64,000 bases of DNA from Bradyrhizobium sp. CCBAU 53421 (GCF_015291625.1 NZ_CP030047.1:8364501-8428500); one strand, 5' to 3'. Positions 25,070 through 33,927 are shown, numbered from the stretch's first letter. Translations and numbers: made by a program. The notes: generated from the sequence alone by a model not told the origin.

Positions 25070-26839
25070 TCAGTGCCAGCCTTCGCCAGCCTTCAGCGCC
25101 GCCGAGAGGCTGCGCACCGGGCGCGTCACCAGCGGATCGAGATCGAAGCGCTTTTCGAGCAGCCGGAGGATCGACGTGGTGTCGAAGTCCTCGTGCGCGA
25201 CGCCCGACTTGTTGAAGCGCTTGGCAATCAGCAGCGCCGGAATGCGGGTGCCCGGCCCCCACTGGTCCGCAGCACGGGCTTCGGCACCACGACGGTTGTG
25301 CGGCGGGGGCGGAACGTGGTCCCACTGCCCACCGAACTCGTCATAGGTGATGATGATCAGGGTGTCCTTGCCATCCGGCCCTTCGACGATCGCCTTGACG
25401 AGATCGACGAGATGCTGGCTGCCTTCGGATTCGCTGGTGTAGCCCGGATGCTCGTTCTCCTCGCCGATCGGCTTGACGAAGCTGACCTGCTTCAGCCGGC
25501 CGTTCTTGGCCGCCTGGATGAATTCCGCCTCGTCCTTCAGGTGATCCCTGCGGGCCTGCGTTCCCGGCGCGTAGCTGGCGAAGTAGTTGAGCGCCTGATG
25601 GTGGTACTGGAAGTCCACGTCGGGGCAGTTCGGGAACACCGCCGTCGAGACGTGGTTCGGATCGGTGCAGGTCGTGCCGTTGCCGTTGGTCCAGCCGGAC
25701 GCGCCGACATCGCCATTGGCGTTCGACCAGCCGCCCGAATACCAGGCCCAGTCGATATGCTTGGCCGACAGCCGATCGCCGATGTTCGGCGTGTGCAGCG
25801 GCGGCAGGCGCTTGATGTCCGAAGTGCCCGGTGAGTAGGGCTGATAGGTCGGCTGCGTGGTGTTGACCGCATAGTCGCCGCAGGCGAGGCCGGCCGGCAG
25901 ACCGGGCTGGTTGCATTTCGCCGTCAGCTGCGCGTCCTTCACGGTCGAGAGCGGCGTATAGAGCGGCGTGCTGGTCGGCATGCCGTTCGCATCAACGATC
26001 GCGTGGAAGTCATTGGCGCTGCCGTCGTTCAAGGCACCGACGAACTGCGGCGCCGCGGCCGCGACCAGGAACTGGTGGTTGAGGAACGAACCGCCGAAGG
26101 CGCCTTGGAAAAAGCTGTCGGCGATCACATAGTTCGGCGCGCCGTGGCCGTGCAGGTAGGTGTAGATGGGCAGCTTCTTGGTATCGTAGTAGCCCATGAC
26201 AAGACCCGCAGCGTCGCTGCCGGTCATGTAGCGGTTCTGCCGGCCGCCATTGAGCTGGTACTGCTCGCTGTAGAAGCGGTGCACGATGTCCGCGGTGCAG
26301 CCGCCGGGCGCGCCGGTGCCGTTGAGGAAGCCGTGCGCCGCGAAAGCGCCGAGCGGCTTCGGACAGGTGGTCGCCGAGGTCGGGATGAAGTCGTTGATCT
26401 CGAACGGCTTGTTCTTGAAGGCGCTGAGGATCGCGACCGAGCCCGTATTGTCGGTGCAGGTGGTGGGCTGCGGCGACGGCGAGGTCAGGTTGACGTCATT
26501 CTGCAACAGGCAGGCGTAGGCGGTCTGGTTGTCCTGCCGGACCTGCAGCGTATGCGCCTGATCGGCGTCGGAGGTGCCGTTGATCCGGTCACGGCCGACA
26601 TCGCCCCAGTGTCCGTAGAGGTTATCGAAGCTGTGGTTCTCCTGGTAGATGACGACGACGTGCTTGTACTGGTGCACGCCTTCATGACCGCGATCGCGCA
26701 GGTCACGCAGCTCGTCCCTGACCTCGTGCTTGAACTCATCAACGATCTTTTCGACCAAATTCTCGGCGTTTGCCACCGGCGAGATGGCAACGGCGCCAGC
26801 AACAACTGCGAGCGCCGGAATGGCTCCCCAAAGCCGCAT
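25070..26839 (-). CDS. Secreted phosphoesterase 1 (phospholipase C/acid phosphatase AcpA superfamily)
   Basis: 589 residues with a signal peptide (AVVAGAVAISPVANA). The family's first metal/active-site motif is VVIYQENHSFDNLYG near residues 66-80 and the last is IITYDEFGGQWDHVPPP near 495-511, both intact. Members hydrolyse phosphomonoesters or phospholipids outside the cytoplasm. The fold is about 500 residues, so the protein is full length. It is divergent from peroxidase 1, sharing a 307-base regulatory region with a PhoB-box-like sequence, which fits a phosphate-scavenging role. It could be a substrate of the type II system encoded downstream; that is inference. Confidence 0.87.
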   Translation of the reverse strand: MRLWGAIPALAVVAGAVAISPVANAENLVEKIVDEFKHEVRDELRDLRDRGHEGVHQYKHVVVIYQENHSFDNLYGHWGDVGRDRINGTSDADQAHTLQVRQDNQTAYACLLQNDVNLTSPSPQPTTCTDNTGSVAILSAFKNKPFEINDFIPTSATTCPKPLGAFAAHGFLNGTGAPGGCTADIVHRFYSEQYQLNGGRQNRYMTGSDAAGLVMGYYDTKKLPIYTYLHGHGAPNYVIADSFFQGAFGGSFLNHQFLVAAAAPQFVGALNDGSANDFHAIVDANGMPTSTPLYTPLSTVKDAQLTAKCNQPGLPAGLACGDYAVNTTQPTYQPYSPGTSDIKRLPPLHTPNIGDRLSAKHIDWAWYSGGWSNANGDVGASGWTNGNGTTCTDPNHVSTAVFPNCPDVDFQYHHQALNYFASYAPGTQARRDHLKDEAEFIQAAKNGRLKQVSFVKPIGEENEHPGYTSESEGSQHLVDLVKAIVEGPDGKDTLIIITYDEFGGQWDHVPPPPHNRRGAEARAADQWGPGTRIPALLIAKRFNKSGVAHEDFDTTSILRLLEKRFDLDPLVTRPVRSLSAALKAGEGWH

Positions 26840-27146
26840 AGTGCTCTCCTGATTTCAGAAAGAAATAGAAATGGAGTTACACGCTATGCAAAACACATTT
26901 CGCTGGAATGACTGTTTTTCGACGCGAGCACAAACGCGTGAAAAGATGCGCGGGTGCCGACAAGTTTTCGTTCTCTCACATGCAAGTCGGTCTGTGTTTC
27001 GTTGATCGATCGTCATCAAACCGCAATCAACAGTCGTCTATCCAAACAGATGGTCATTGATCCTGCCGACAGGAAACTGTCACCTCCGTGACATCTTCCG
27101 AGGTGCGGCGGCGCAATTGCATTGTGACAGGGGCGTTTTCTCGCAA
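26840..27146. other. 307-base divergent regulatory region of phosphoesterase 1 and peroxidase 1
   Basis: It contains overlapping inverted repeats GACAG/CTGTC (27068-27072, 27077-27081) and TGTCAC/GTGACA (27078-27083, 27088-27093), plus TGTGACAG at 27123-27130. No small gene is convincing. In-frame codons of the peroxidase extend into it from a TTG at 27057, but the ATG at 27147 is the better start. Confidence 0.5.
27077..27094 (+). promoter_or_regulatory. PhoB-box-like sequence CTGTCACCTCCGTGACAT
   Basis: The half-sites CTGTCAC and GTGACAT are four bases apart and match 12 of 14 half-site positions of the classic PhoB box (CTGTCAY-N4-CTGTCAY). It lies 53 bases before the peroxidase 1 ATG and about 240 bases before phosphoesterase 1. 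Because the same bases form a dyad, another regulator is possible. Confidence 0.5.
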
Positions 27147-28577
27147 ATGGCTTGGGATATTCTGGCGTCCGGCTCCGGAAAATGTCGTACGGCATCTGCC
27201 GATCGTGGCGCGCGACCGGCGCGGGTCGCGTTGCTGGCGCTCGTCGTTGCCTTCCTCCCGTCGCGCGCGATGGCATTCCCGCTCGGCGGCGACCAGACCG
27301 TGCTGCCGGCCGGCACCGAATTTTCCGAGGAGGCGCTGGCGCGGCCGCGCGAGCTCTTTCACTCCGAGGCGATCGGTGGTCACAAATCCTATTTGGTCAA
27401 TCTCGGCGATCTCGCGTTCAATTCGCCCTCCGTCTTCGGCGGCAAGGCCCGTCAGGCCGAGATGAGCTGCGGCACCTGTCACGTCAACGGCGCATCAAAC
27501 CCGAAATTGTTCGTTCCGGGCGTATCCTCCCGCCCTGGCACCTTCGACACGACCAGCCTTGTCTTCAATGCGAAGACGTTCAACAGCATCCTCGATCCGG
27601 TCCGGATTCCGAGCCTGCGGGGTGCCCGCTTCCTCGCGCCTTACGGACATGACGGGCGCATGACCTCGCTGCGCGACTTCGTATATAATGTCATCGTCAA
27701 CGAGTTTTCCGGGCCGCGGCCGAGCGATGCGGTTCTCGATGGCCTCGTCGCCTATATCAACGACATCGATTTCCTCCCCAATCCGAAGATTGCGCCGGGC
27801 GGCCGGCTTGCCGCGCAGGCCAGTGTTGAGGAACGGCGCGGCGAGGCGCTGTTCTTCAAGCCATTCCCGAAGCAGGCCGAGCTGAGCTGTGCCGGCTGTC
27901 ATATTCCGGCCGGGACCTTCAACGACCAGCTGCGTCACGACGTCGGATCCGGCGGACTGGTCAAGACCCCCACTCTGCTCAACGCCAACTTCAATGCACC
28001 CTACTTCCACGATGGCCGCTACGACAGCTATGAACAGGTCGTCGATCATTTCGATCGCCTGTTCGACCTCGAACTGTCGACCCAGGACACGCAGGATCTC
28101 GTGGCCTATCTGAAAGCGGTCGGCGACGGCGAACGCCCCTTCGACAAGGACGGCGTCGTGCTCCGGATGAAGGAAGTGCTTGAACTCTCGAGCGTCCTCG
28201 AGGTCGCGATCCCGGCCGCCGATACCGCGGTGGTGTCGCTGGCCGTCACCGGAGTGGGCGCCGAACTGCGTGAGTTGACCGAGCACATCCCCGACATCAG
28301 AAACACCTCGATCGGCGGCAAGGACGAGCGGCTCGCCGCCCGCGCGATCCTGAAGGATCTGGTTCTGACCTTGCGTCGCATCGACCTCGAGGTCGGAGCC
28401 GGTCGGATCGACGAAGCGATGGCGGAGTACCGCAAGTTTGCCCAGCTGGTGAACTTCGACGTTCCGGTCGCCCTGAAAAAGGCCGAGCCCTGGTCGCTGT
28501 TCAACAGCAACGTGCATCAGTCGCACTACACCGCGCTTGGCCGGATGCTGCCAGTGACGAGCCGGCAATCGCAGTAA
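27147..28577 (+). CDS. Di-haem cytochrome c peroxidase-family protein 1 (MauG/CcpA superfamily)
   Basis: 476 residues from ATG 27147. A long n-region precedes the signal peptide helix (VALLALVVAFLPSRAMA), with cleavage before FPLGG. Two haem c sites are visible, CGTCH at 108-112 and CAGCH at 248-252, each at the head of a cytochrome-like domain. The superfamily includes H2O2-reducing peroxidases and MauG-like enzymes that oxidise partner proteins; which applies cannot be told. The C-terminal ~130 residues form an extra helical region. It is a paralogue of the protein at 31693-33069 and is convergent with the small exported protein at 28590. Confidence 0.87.
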   Translation: MAWDILASGSGKCRTASADRGARPARVALLALVVAFLPSRAMAFPLGGDQTVLPAGTEFSEEALARPRELFHSEAIGGHKSYLVNLGDLAFNSPSVFGGKARQAEMSCGTCHVNGASNPKLFVPGVSSRPGTFDTTSLVFNAKTFNSILDPVRIPSLRGARFLAPYGHDGRMTSLRDFVYNVIVNEFSGPRPSDAVLDGLVAYINDIDFLPNPKIAPGGRLAAQASVEERRGEALFFKPFPKQAELSCAGCHIPAGTFNDQLRHDVGSGGLVKTPTLLNANFNAPYFHDGRYDSYEQVVDHFDRLFDLELSTQDTQDLVAYLKAVGDGERPFDKDGVVLRMKEVLELSSVLEVAIPAADTAVVSLAVTGVGAELRELTEHIPDIRNTSIGGKDERLAARAILKDLVLTLRRIDLEVGAGRIDEAMAEYRKFAQLVNFDVPVALKKAEPWSLFNSNVHQSHYTALGRMLPVTSRQSQ

Positions 28578-28589
28578 CGCGCGACGCGA

Positions 28590-29276
28590 TCACTGCGAGG
28601 CCGGCGGCTCGACCCATACGTCGCTCTGCTGAATCCTGCGGATTAGCGCTTGCGGGTCGAATCTGCGCAGACCTGCGGGCACTTCAAAGATTTGTGCCGG
28701 CTGCGGTTCGTCGCGGATGCGATCGGCCGCGATCACCGTCCCATCCGCAGTCTTGATCTGCACCGGAAACCTGCGCGCGCGGTCGACCCAGCCGGTAAAG
28801 CTCAAACCGGACGGCGCCTCGATTCGATAGACGTCGGTGTTGCACCCCGCGATTGCTTCCTCTCCATCGCGCTGGCATTGCCATGTCGCAAGATCGACCG
28901 GCGCGGACAGCTGCGCGATCGCCTGCCATTGCCGGCACGGGTCATCCAGATCGACCGGAACGAACATCCGGGTCAGCGGGCTGGACTGCCTCGCTTCCAT
29001 GAAAACATGTGCACCCGGACGGACGAAATACGCCGCAGGCTTGGCCATGTCGATCAGGAAGAAGCCATCCGGCAGTGCCTTTGCTTCGATCCGTGTCTTC
29101 TGTTGCGAGACACGGATCGTTCCCAGCATGGCCGTCGCTTCGTCCTTGCGCTCAACGAGATCGGCGGAAAACTGCTGGGCCGCGGCCGGCGTCGGAGCAT
29201 GGGCCAGGATCGCAACGGCAACCAGGAAGGTCGCCGCGCTCCGGCTCATCGAGCACGTCTTCACATAGCGCTTCAT
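28590..29276 (-). CDS. Exported hypothetical protein
   Basis: 228 residues from the ATG at 29276, which gives a standard signal peptide (MKRYVKTCSMSRSAATFLVAVAILAHAPTPAAA in outline, cleaved before QQFSADLV). The mature part reads as a beta-rich, LolA/DUF4412-like fold (FSADLVERKDEATAMLGTIRVSQQKTRIEAK, then DGFFLIDMAKPAAYFVRPG), with two cysteine pairs in the middle. I do not recognise a defined family. It lies between the two phosphoesterase/peroxidase modules, 120 bases downstream of phosphoesterase 2 on the same strand, and may be cotranscribed with it. Function unknown. Confidence 0.72.
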   Translation of the reverse strand: MKRYVKTCSMSRSAATFLVAVAILAHAPTPAAAQQFSADLVERKDEATAMLGTIRVSQQKTRIEAKALPDGFFLIDMAKPAAYFVRPGAHVFMEARQSSPLTRMFVPVDLDDPCRQWQAIAQLSAPVDLATWQCQRDGEEAIAGCNTDVYRIEAPSGLSFTGWVDRARRFPVQIKTADGTVIAADRIRDEPQPAQIFEVPAGLRRFDPQALIRRIQQSDVWVEPPASQ

Positions 29277-29396
29277 CGCATATTCCCGGTCGACCAATTG
29301 GCGGGCTGGCAAAACATGACAGCGCCGACCGAACCATCGGTTCGATCGGCGCCGATCTCAGTTCAAATCAAGACCTCGTCCTCGACGAGGGCTCGA

Positions 29397-31454
29397 TCAC
29401 TCGGTGTAGGACAAATTGACCGGCTTGCTGAAGTCGAACGCGTCGAACAGGTCAGACAGGGCCGGGCTGTTGGTCGGGACGTACTCGTTGTTCTTCGTGT
29501 AGGTCGGGTTCGGCAGGTTGTCGCGGCTGCGGTTCGTGAGCGGCTGGAGGGCCCAGTTGCGTTCGATGAACTTCAGCAGCGAAACGTGGTCGGCGTAGTT
29601 GTGGTTGACCTTGCCGCCCGTCGAATAGGGCGAGAGGATCAGGGTCGGGATGCGCGGTCCGTCACCGAAGAAGTCGATCGACTGGGTGTAGCCGGAGTCC
29701 CAGTAGCCGCCGGCTTCGTCCCAGGTGATGAAGACCGCAGTGTCGGCCTTCAGCTCCGGATTGTTGTCCAGCGCGTTGAGCACGTTCAGGACATAGGCCT
29801 CGAACAGATCAACCTTCGAGCTCTGCGGATGACCGTCGAGCAGACCGTCCGGCTTGCCGAACGACACCGCAGGCAGGGTGTTGTTCTGGATCGCCGTGAT
29901 CAGATCGGCCGTGTCCTTCATGTGAGCCTGACGCACGGTCGCATTGGCCATGATCGAGGTCGCATACTGGAACGGATTGCAGATCTGGCAGTAGGCAACA
30001 CCGAGCGCGTGTGCCGGATCGGCAACCGCGGCGGCGCTGAGGTTAGGGTTCGACGGATTGGCGGCGACCGCGGCGTTGGCAAGTGCCACGGCGTCGTTGA
30101 ATGCACCACCATAGAACGCCCAGGTAATGTTCTTCTCGATCAGCGCGTCACCGATCGTGCGAACCGACGACGGCGGAACGTTGTTGCCGCCCGACAGCGC
30201 GCCGTTCGGCAGATAGCCCGGATTGACGTTGTTGAGCATGTAGTAGTGGTTGGGCTTGCAGTTCGGCTCCGCCGCGTACGGCAGATTGTTGAGGTAGGTG
30301 ACGATCGGCTTCACGCCGGGCTGGAACACGTCGGAGCAGTTGCTCCAATTGCCGTCGACGGTGTAGCGGTTGACCGATCCCGCGACCGGGTTCGGGTTGG
30401 CGATCAGGTTCGCCGGCGGCGTCACCGGATTGCCCTTGCCGTCGCTCCAGAAGGCCGCATCGCCGGTGCCGAGCATGAAGTGGTTCGCGCCGGTGCCACC
30501 ATGGAACGACTGGTGGAAGTTGTCGCTCAGCGTGAAGCGGTCGGCGAGCATCTTCAGGATCGGGGCCTGACCCTGCTGGGCGTTGTAGAAGCCCATCGAG
30601 TTGGCCATGCTCTTGTTGGACGCCGAATAAGTCGCCATCACGAACGGGAACAGGTCGTTGAGGCAGCCCGAATTGTTCTTCTTGGTGGCGTTGGCGGCGC
30701 TGCAATCTTCCTGCTGCCAATCCTGATAGAAGCGATGGGTCGAGTCGCCGGTGTAGTCGTCGTCGCTGATCTGCTCACCCTGCAGCTGGAACGGTCCGTT
30801 CAGACCGCCGGCGCCGGGAATGCGGGTATCAAGCACACCGGTGGGCAGGCCGCTGAAGCCAGTGGTGAGGATGTCGAGATCCGCCGGATCCATGTCCTTC
30901 TCGACGCTGGCCTCAGTGATCGTCTTGAACGGAGGCGACGTGTCGCTCTGCGCGGTCGGCGTGCCATTGGTGTTCGGCTGCGGCATCAAATTGGTCGCGT
31001 TGTAGGGCGACTTCGCGATCGCCGGCGCACCGATGTAGAAGGACGGCTGGCCCGCGACCGAGTACTGCTGCGCTTGCGCAAAGTTCGGTCCCGGCGTTCC
31101 ATCCTCGTTGACGATCCCCTTCGACAACAGATTGGAGATGGTCTGCCCCTTGCCCTTCGGCTTGTAGATACCGAACGTGTGATCCAGACCGCGATTCTCG
31201 CCGATCAGGATGATGACGTGCTTGATCGGCGAAGCGGTCTTGCCCTTGTCGCCGTGATCCTTGTCGTCATGATCGTGGTCATGCTTGACGCGATCAGCTT
31301 CCTGATGCGCCTGGTTGTTGTGATGCGGACGCTTGTCCCAATCACTGCGGCCGCCCGGATAGTGAGCGGCATATGCGGCTGTTGCGACGAGCACCGTTGA
31401 CGCGATGCAGAGCGCGGTGCTGGTTCGCCAGTGCTTTTTGTAATTCAAACTCAT
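29397..31454 (-). CDS. Secreted phosphoesterase 2 (phospholipase C/acid phosphatase-like)
   Basis: 685 residues from the ATG at 31454, which begins the signal peptide (STALCIASTVLVATAAYAA). A 36-residue upstream in-frame extension was rejected. A His/Asp-rich stretch (residues 50-75, HDHDHDDKDHGDKG) could bind metal. The first family motif is IILIGENRGLDHTFG near residue 82. The last is ITWDEAGGYWDSG, which lacks the usual histidine after the final Asp. So it is a divergent relative of phosphoesterase 1, about 100 residues longer. It lies downstream of imelysin-peroxidase 2 on the same strand with a structured 238-base gap. Substrate unknown. Confidence 0.83.
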   Translation of the reverse strand: MSLNYKKHWRTSTALCIASTVLVATAAYAAHYPGGRSDWDKRPHHNNQAHQEADRVKHDHDHDDKDHGDKGKTASPIKHVIILIGENRGLDHTFGIYKPKGKGQTISNLLSKGIVNEDGTPGPNFAQAQQYSVAGQPSFYIGAPAIAKSPYNATNLMPQPNTNGTPTAQSDTSPPFKTITEASVEKDMDPADLDILTTGFSGLPTGVLDTRIPGAGGLNGPFQLQGEQISDDDYTGDSTHRFYQDWQQEDCSAANATKKNNSGCLNDLFPFVMATYSASNKSMANSMGFYNAQQGQAPILKMLADRFTLSDNFHQSFHGGTGANHFMLGTGDAAFWSDGKGNPVTPPANLIANPNPVAGSVNRYTVDGNWSNCSDVFQPGVKPIVTYLNNLPYAAEPNCKPNHYYMLNNVNPGYLPNGALSGGNNVPPSSVRTIGDALIEKNITWAFYGGAFNDAVALANAAVAANPSNPNLSAAAVADPAHALGVAYCQICNPFQYATSIMANATVRQAHMKDTADLITAIQNNTLPAVSFGKPDGLLDGHPQSSKVDLFEAYVLNVLNALDNNPELKADTAVFITWDEAGGYWDSGYTQSIDFFGDGPRIPTLILSPYSTGGKVNHNYADHVSLLKFIERNWALQPLTNRSRDNLPNPTYTKNNEYVPTNSPALSDLFDAFDFSKPVNLSYTE

Positions 31455-31644
31455 TGTCGACCTCAGGGTGTTTGCGGTTAGCAACACGCCCTGCTTAGTG
31501 CGACAGTATGACGCATGGTTTTCGCTTACGTGAAAGCGCCCAAGAATTTTCGAACCGTTCAAAAAATTTCCGCGGAGATATTCTGCTGCCGCACGCTGCG
31601 TCTCCGCGATTCAACTCTTCAATTGAAGATCGAAAATAGATGGA

Positions 31645-31670
31645 GCGCTCCACGCAATAACGCGGAGCGC
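31645..31670 (-). terminator. Possible terminator after peroxidase 2
   Basis: GCGCTCC (31645-31651) and GGAGCGC (31664-31670) form a 7-bp stem with a 12-base loop just past the peroxidase 2 stop (31693), followed on the minus strand by TCCATCTATTTTC. The left arm is also part of a perfect palindrome TGGAGCGCTCCA (31641-31652). The T-tract is imperfect. Confidence 0.4.
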
Positions 31671-31692
31671 GAATGCTGTTTGATTCTGCGCA

Positions 31693-33069
31693 TCAATGCG
31701 AGACGTGCCTGGAGCGCATCACCTCGCGAAGCGCAGCGTAATGCTGATCATGCACATCCTGATTGAACAACGACCACGGCTCGGCGCTCGCCAAAAGCGC
31801 CGGCACCGCGGCAGCCATCAGGTTGCGATAATTCCTGAACTCGTTCGCAGCATCGGCGCTGCGACCCGCCGCAACGGCCATCTCGATTCGCCGCAGCGTG
31901 AGCACGAGCTCCTTCAGTCCGTTGCGCGCAAGCACGCGCTGCTGTTCGCCGCCCGATACGCTGGTGTTCTTGCGATCGGGATATTGCTCGGTCAACTCGC
32001 GCAGTTCGCGGCCGATCGTATCGACCGCAAGCGCGACGATGTCCTTGTCGCCGGCAGGGATCGCGGTCACGAGCACCGTGGAGAAATCGTTGATCTCCTT
32101 CAGCGTTGCCGCGGCACCGTCGCGTTCATAAGGCTGCACGCCGTCGCCGACGGCCGTGAGGTAGGCGACGAGGTCGCCCTTGTCCTGCGCCGAGAGCTCG
32201 AGCTGAAAGGTCCGGTCGAAATAATCGACCACCTGGTTGTAACTGTCGAAGCGGCCATCGTGGAAATACGGTGCGTTGAAGTCGGCGTTGCGCAGGGTCG
32301 GCGTCTTGAACAGGCCGCCCGAGCCGACGTCATGCTGCTGGTGATCGACGAAGCCGGACGATGGAACGTGGCACCCCGCGCAGCTCAACGACGGATCGTG
32401 CCGGAACGGCTTGGTGAACAGCGCTTCGCCGCGGCGCTCCGCGTCGGTGATCTTGCCGGCCAGCCGGCCGGCGGGACCGAGGCTCGGATTGGGCAGGAAA
32501 TCGATATCGTGAAGATAGGCCACGATCGCATCGAGCGTTGCCGGCGACGGCTCGGGACCCGCGAACTCGCTGGTGATGACGTTATGGACGAAGTCACGCA
32601 ACGAGGCGAACCGGCCGTCGGCGCCGTAGGGCGCAAGATAGCGGGCGCCGCGCAGGCTCGGGATCCGCACCGGATCGAACGCCAGATTGTTGGCCTTCGG
32701 ATTGAACAGCGGACCGGTGGTGTCGAACGTGCCGGGCCGGCTCGACATCTTCGGCATGAAGAACTTGGCGTTGTTCGCGCCATTGACGTGACAGGTGCCG
32801 CAGCTCACGCCGGCTTGCCGGGCCACCTCGCCTAGCAGCCCCGGCGAATTGAAGGCGAGATCGCCGAGATTGACGAGATACGACTTGGCTCCGGTTCGCT
32901 CGGACTGGAACACCTCGCGCGGCTTGTCGAGCGCGTCCTCGTTCAGCTCGGTCGCAACCGGCAGCACCGTCTTGTCGCCGTCGACCGGAAACGCCGCCGC
33001 GCGTCCGAGCAGAGCAAGGGCGACGGCGCCGGAGACCAGCGCTGCCAAATGCAGGCGAAGCGATCTCAT
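31693..33069 (-). CDS. Di-haem cytochrome c peroxidase-family protein 2
   Basis: 458 residues. The signal peptide (HLAALVSGAVALALLGRAAA) is cleaved before FPVDG. Haem c sites are CGTCH at 90-94 and CAGCH at 230-234. It is clearly paralogous to peroxidase 1 along its whole length, including the motifs PSLRGARYLAPYG and APYFHDGRFDSYNQVVDYFD and the helical C-terminal domain. Its ATG overlaps the imelysin stop by four bases (33066-33069), so the two are translationally coupled. Imelysin-peroxidase pairs occur in iron- or metal-related loci, which suggests periplasmic metal or redox work, but the substrate is unknown. Confidence 0.88.
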   Translation of the reverse strand: MRSLRLHLAALVSGAVALALLGRAAAFPVDGDKTVLPVATELNEDALDKPREVFQSERTGAKSYLVNLGDLAFNSPGLLGEVARQAGVSCGTCHVNGANNAKFFMPKMSSRPGTFDTTGPLFNPKANNLAFDPVRIPSLRGARYLAPYGADGRFASLRDFVHNVITSEFAGPEPSPATLDAIVAYLHDIDFLPNPSLGPAGRLAGKITDAERRGEALFTKPFRHDPSLSCAGCHVPSSGFVDHQQHDVGSGGLFKTPTLRNADFNAPYFHDGRFDSYNQVVDYFDRTFQLELSAQDKGDLVAYLTAVGDGVQPYERDGAAATLKEINDFSTVLVTAIPAGDKDIVALAVDTIGRELRELTEQYPDRKNTSVSGGEQQRVLARNGLKELVLTLRRIEMAVAAGRSADAANEFRNYRNLMAAAVPALLASAEPWSLFNQDVHDQHYAALREVMRSRHVSH

Positions 33070-33866
33070 CGCGCCTGCGCCTCCAGGGTCGGACGCTGCA
33101 GCCCGAGCTTTGCCGAGGCGCTCTGCAACGCGACGACCAGTTCCTCGCTGGTCTGGCGCAGATCGGCGATATTGACATGCGGCAGGTCGGGCGTGGCGAC
33201 GATCGCCTCGAGCTGCTCGATCCGATTCGTCACCATCTCGTCGAGCTTGCCGTCGACCGTATTCAGCGCGGCGGAGAAGATCGTGTGATAGGCGAAGTCG
33301 ATGCCGGCGATATTGTTGCGCATATCGTCCAGCGAGGTGCCGCTGATGCGCGACTCGCCGCCATCGGCCTTGCTCTCGCCGACTTCGTAAGCGAGCCGCA
33401 CCGTGCCATCCAGCAGGCCCTGCGGTGTCAGCTTGATATCCTTGAGCTTGCCGTGAAGATCGTTCAGGTGATCAACCAGGCCCGTCGCATCGGTGGCGAC
33501 ATCGGTACTACCAGCTCCGAACAGCTTCGCTTCGATGGCGTGAAACCCGCTGTCGGCGTTGGGCCAGGCGTCGATCTGCGCGTCGAGCTCGGGCACGAAG
33601 CCTGCGGTGAACACTTCCGAGCGTTCCCAGCCGGCGCGCGCCGACAACCAAGCCTTCTTGGCACCGGGCAAATCCGCCACGGCAGCGCGCTCGCGCAATG
33701 CACGCGCCCCGGCCAGCGCGCTGGCAACGCCCTCGATCAAATACGGCCGATAGCGCTCGGCACCGTCCTCGAGCGCGCCCGCGTTCGCGGCGCGCGCGCC
33801 TGCCGACGCTGCTAGCAGAGCCAGGCACGCCGCCACTCGCATCTTGTGCATAGTCAACCCACTCAT
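33066..33866 (-). CDS. Imelysin/EfeO-like periplasmic protein (M75 superfamily)
   Basis: 266 residues. The signal peptide (VAACLALLAASAGARA) starts best at Met 6 or Met 9, so the true start may be 33851 or 33842. The imelysin signature GxHxxE is present as GFHAIE (G107-E112), the proposed metal-binding site, in an all-helical protein. The family includes EfeO/EfeM-type iron-uptake proteins. It is the first gene of a coupled pair with peroxidase 2. The region upstream on the minus strand contains CTGTCACAAAT, a perfect PhoB half-site plus linker. Confidence 0.85.
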   Translation of the reverse strand: MSGLTMHKMRVAACLALLAASAGARAANAGALEDGAERYRPYLIEGVASALAGARALRERAAVADLPGAKKAWLSARAGWERSEVFTAGFVPELDAQIDAWPNADSGFHAIEAKLFGAGSTDVATDATGLVDHLNDLHGKLKDIKLTPQGLLDGTVRLAYEVGESKADGGESRISGTSLDDMRNNIAGIDFAYHTIFSAALNTVDGKLDEMVTNRIEQLEAIVATPDLPHVNIADLRQTSEELVVALQSASAKLGLQRPTLEAQAR

Positions 33867-33927
33867 CTGCCGCGAAGGGCTCGCGGCACGTAGCGGTGCG
33901 AACTATTGTCGGTATCCTATGCGGATT

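Noticed and set aside
28650..31400. A 916-codon open frame on the + strand opposite phosphoesterase 2
   Set aside because: It is the antisense of two well-supported genes, its translation is Arg/Val-rich low-complexity without any recognisable domain, and such frames are common in high-GC DNA.
31503..31525. A PhoB box upstream of phosphoesterase 2
   Set aside because: On the minus strand GCGTCAT and CTGTCGC are present, but the spacing is wrong and the second half-site in register matches poorly.
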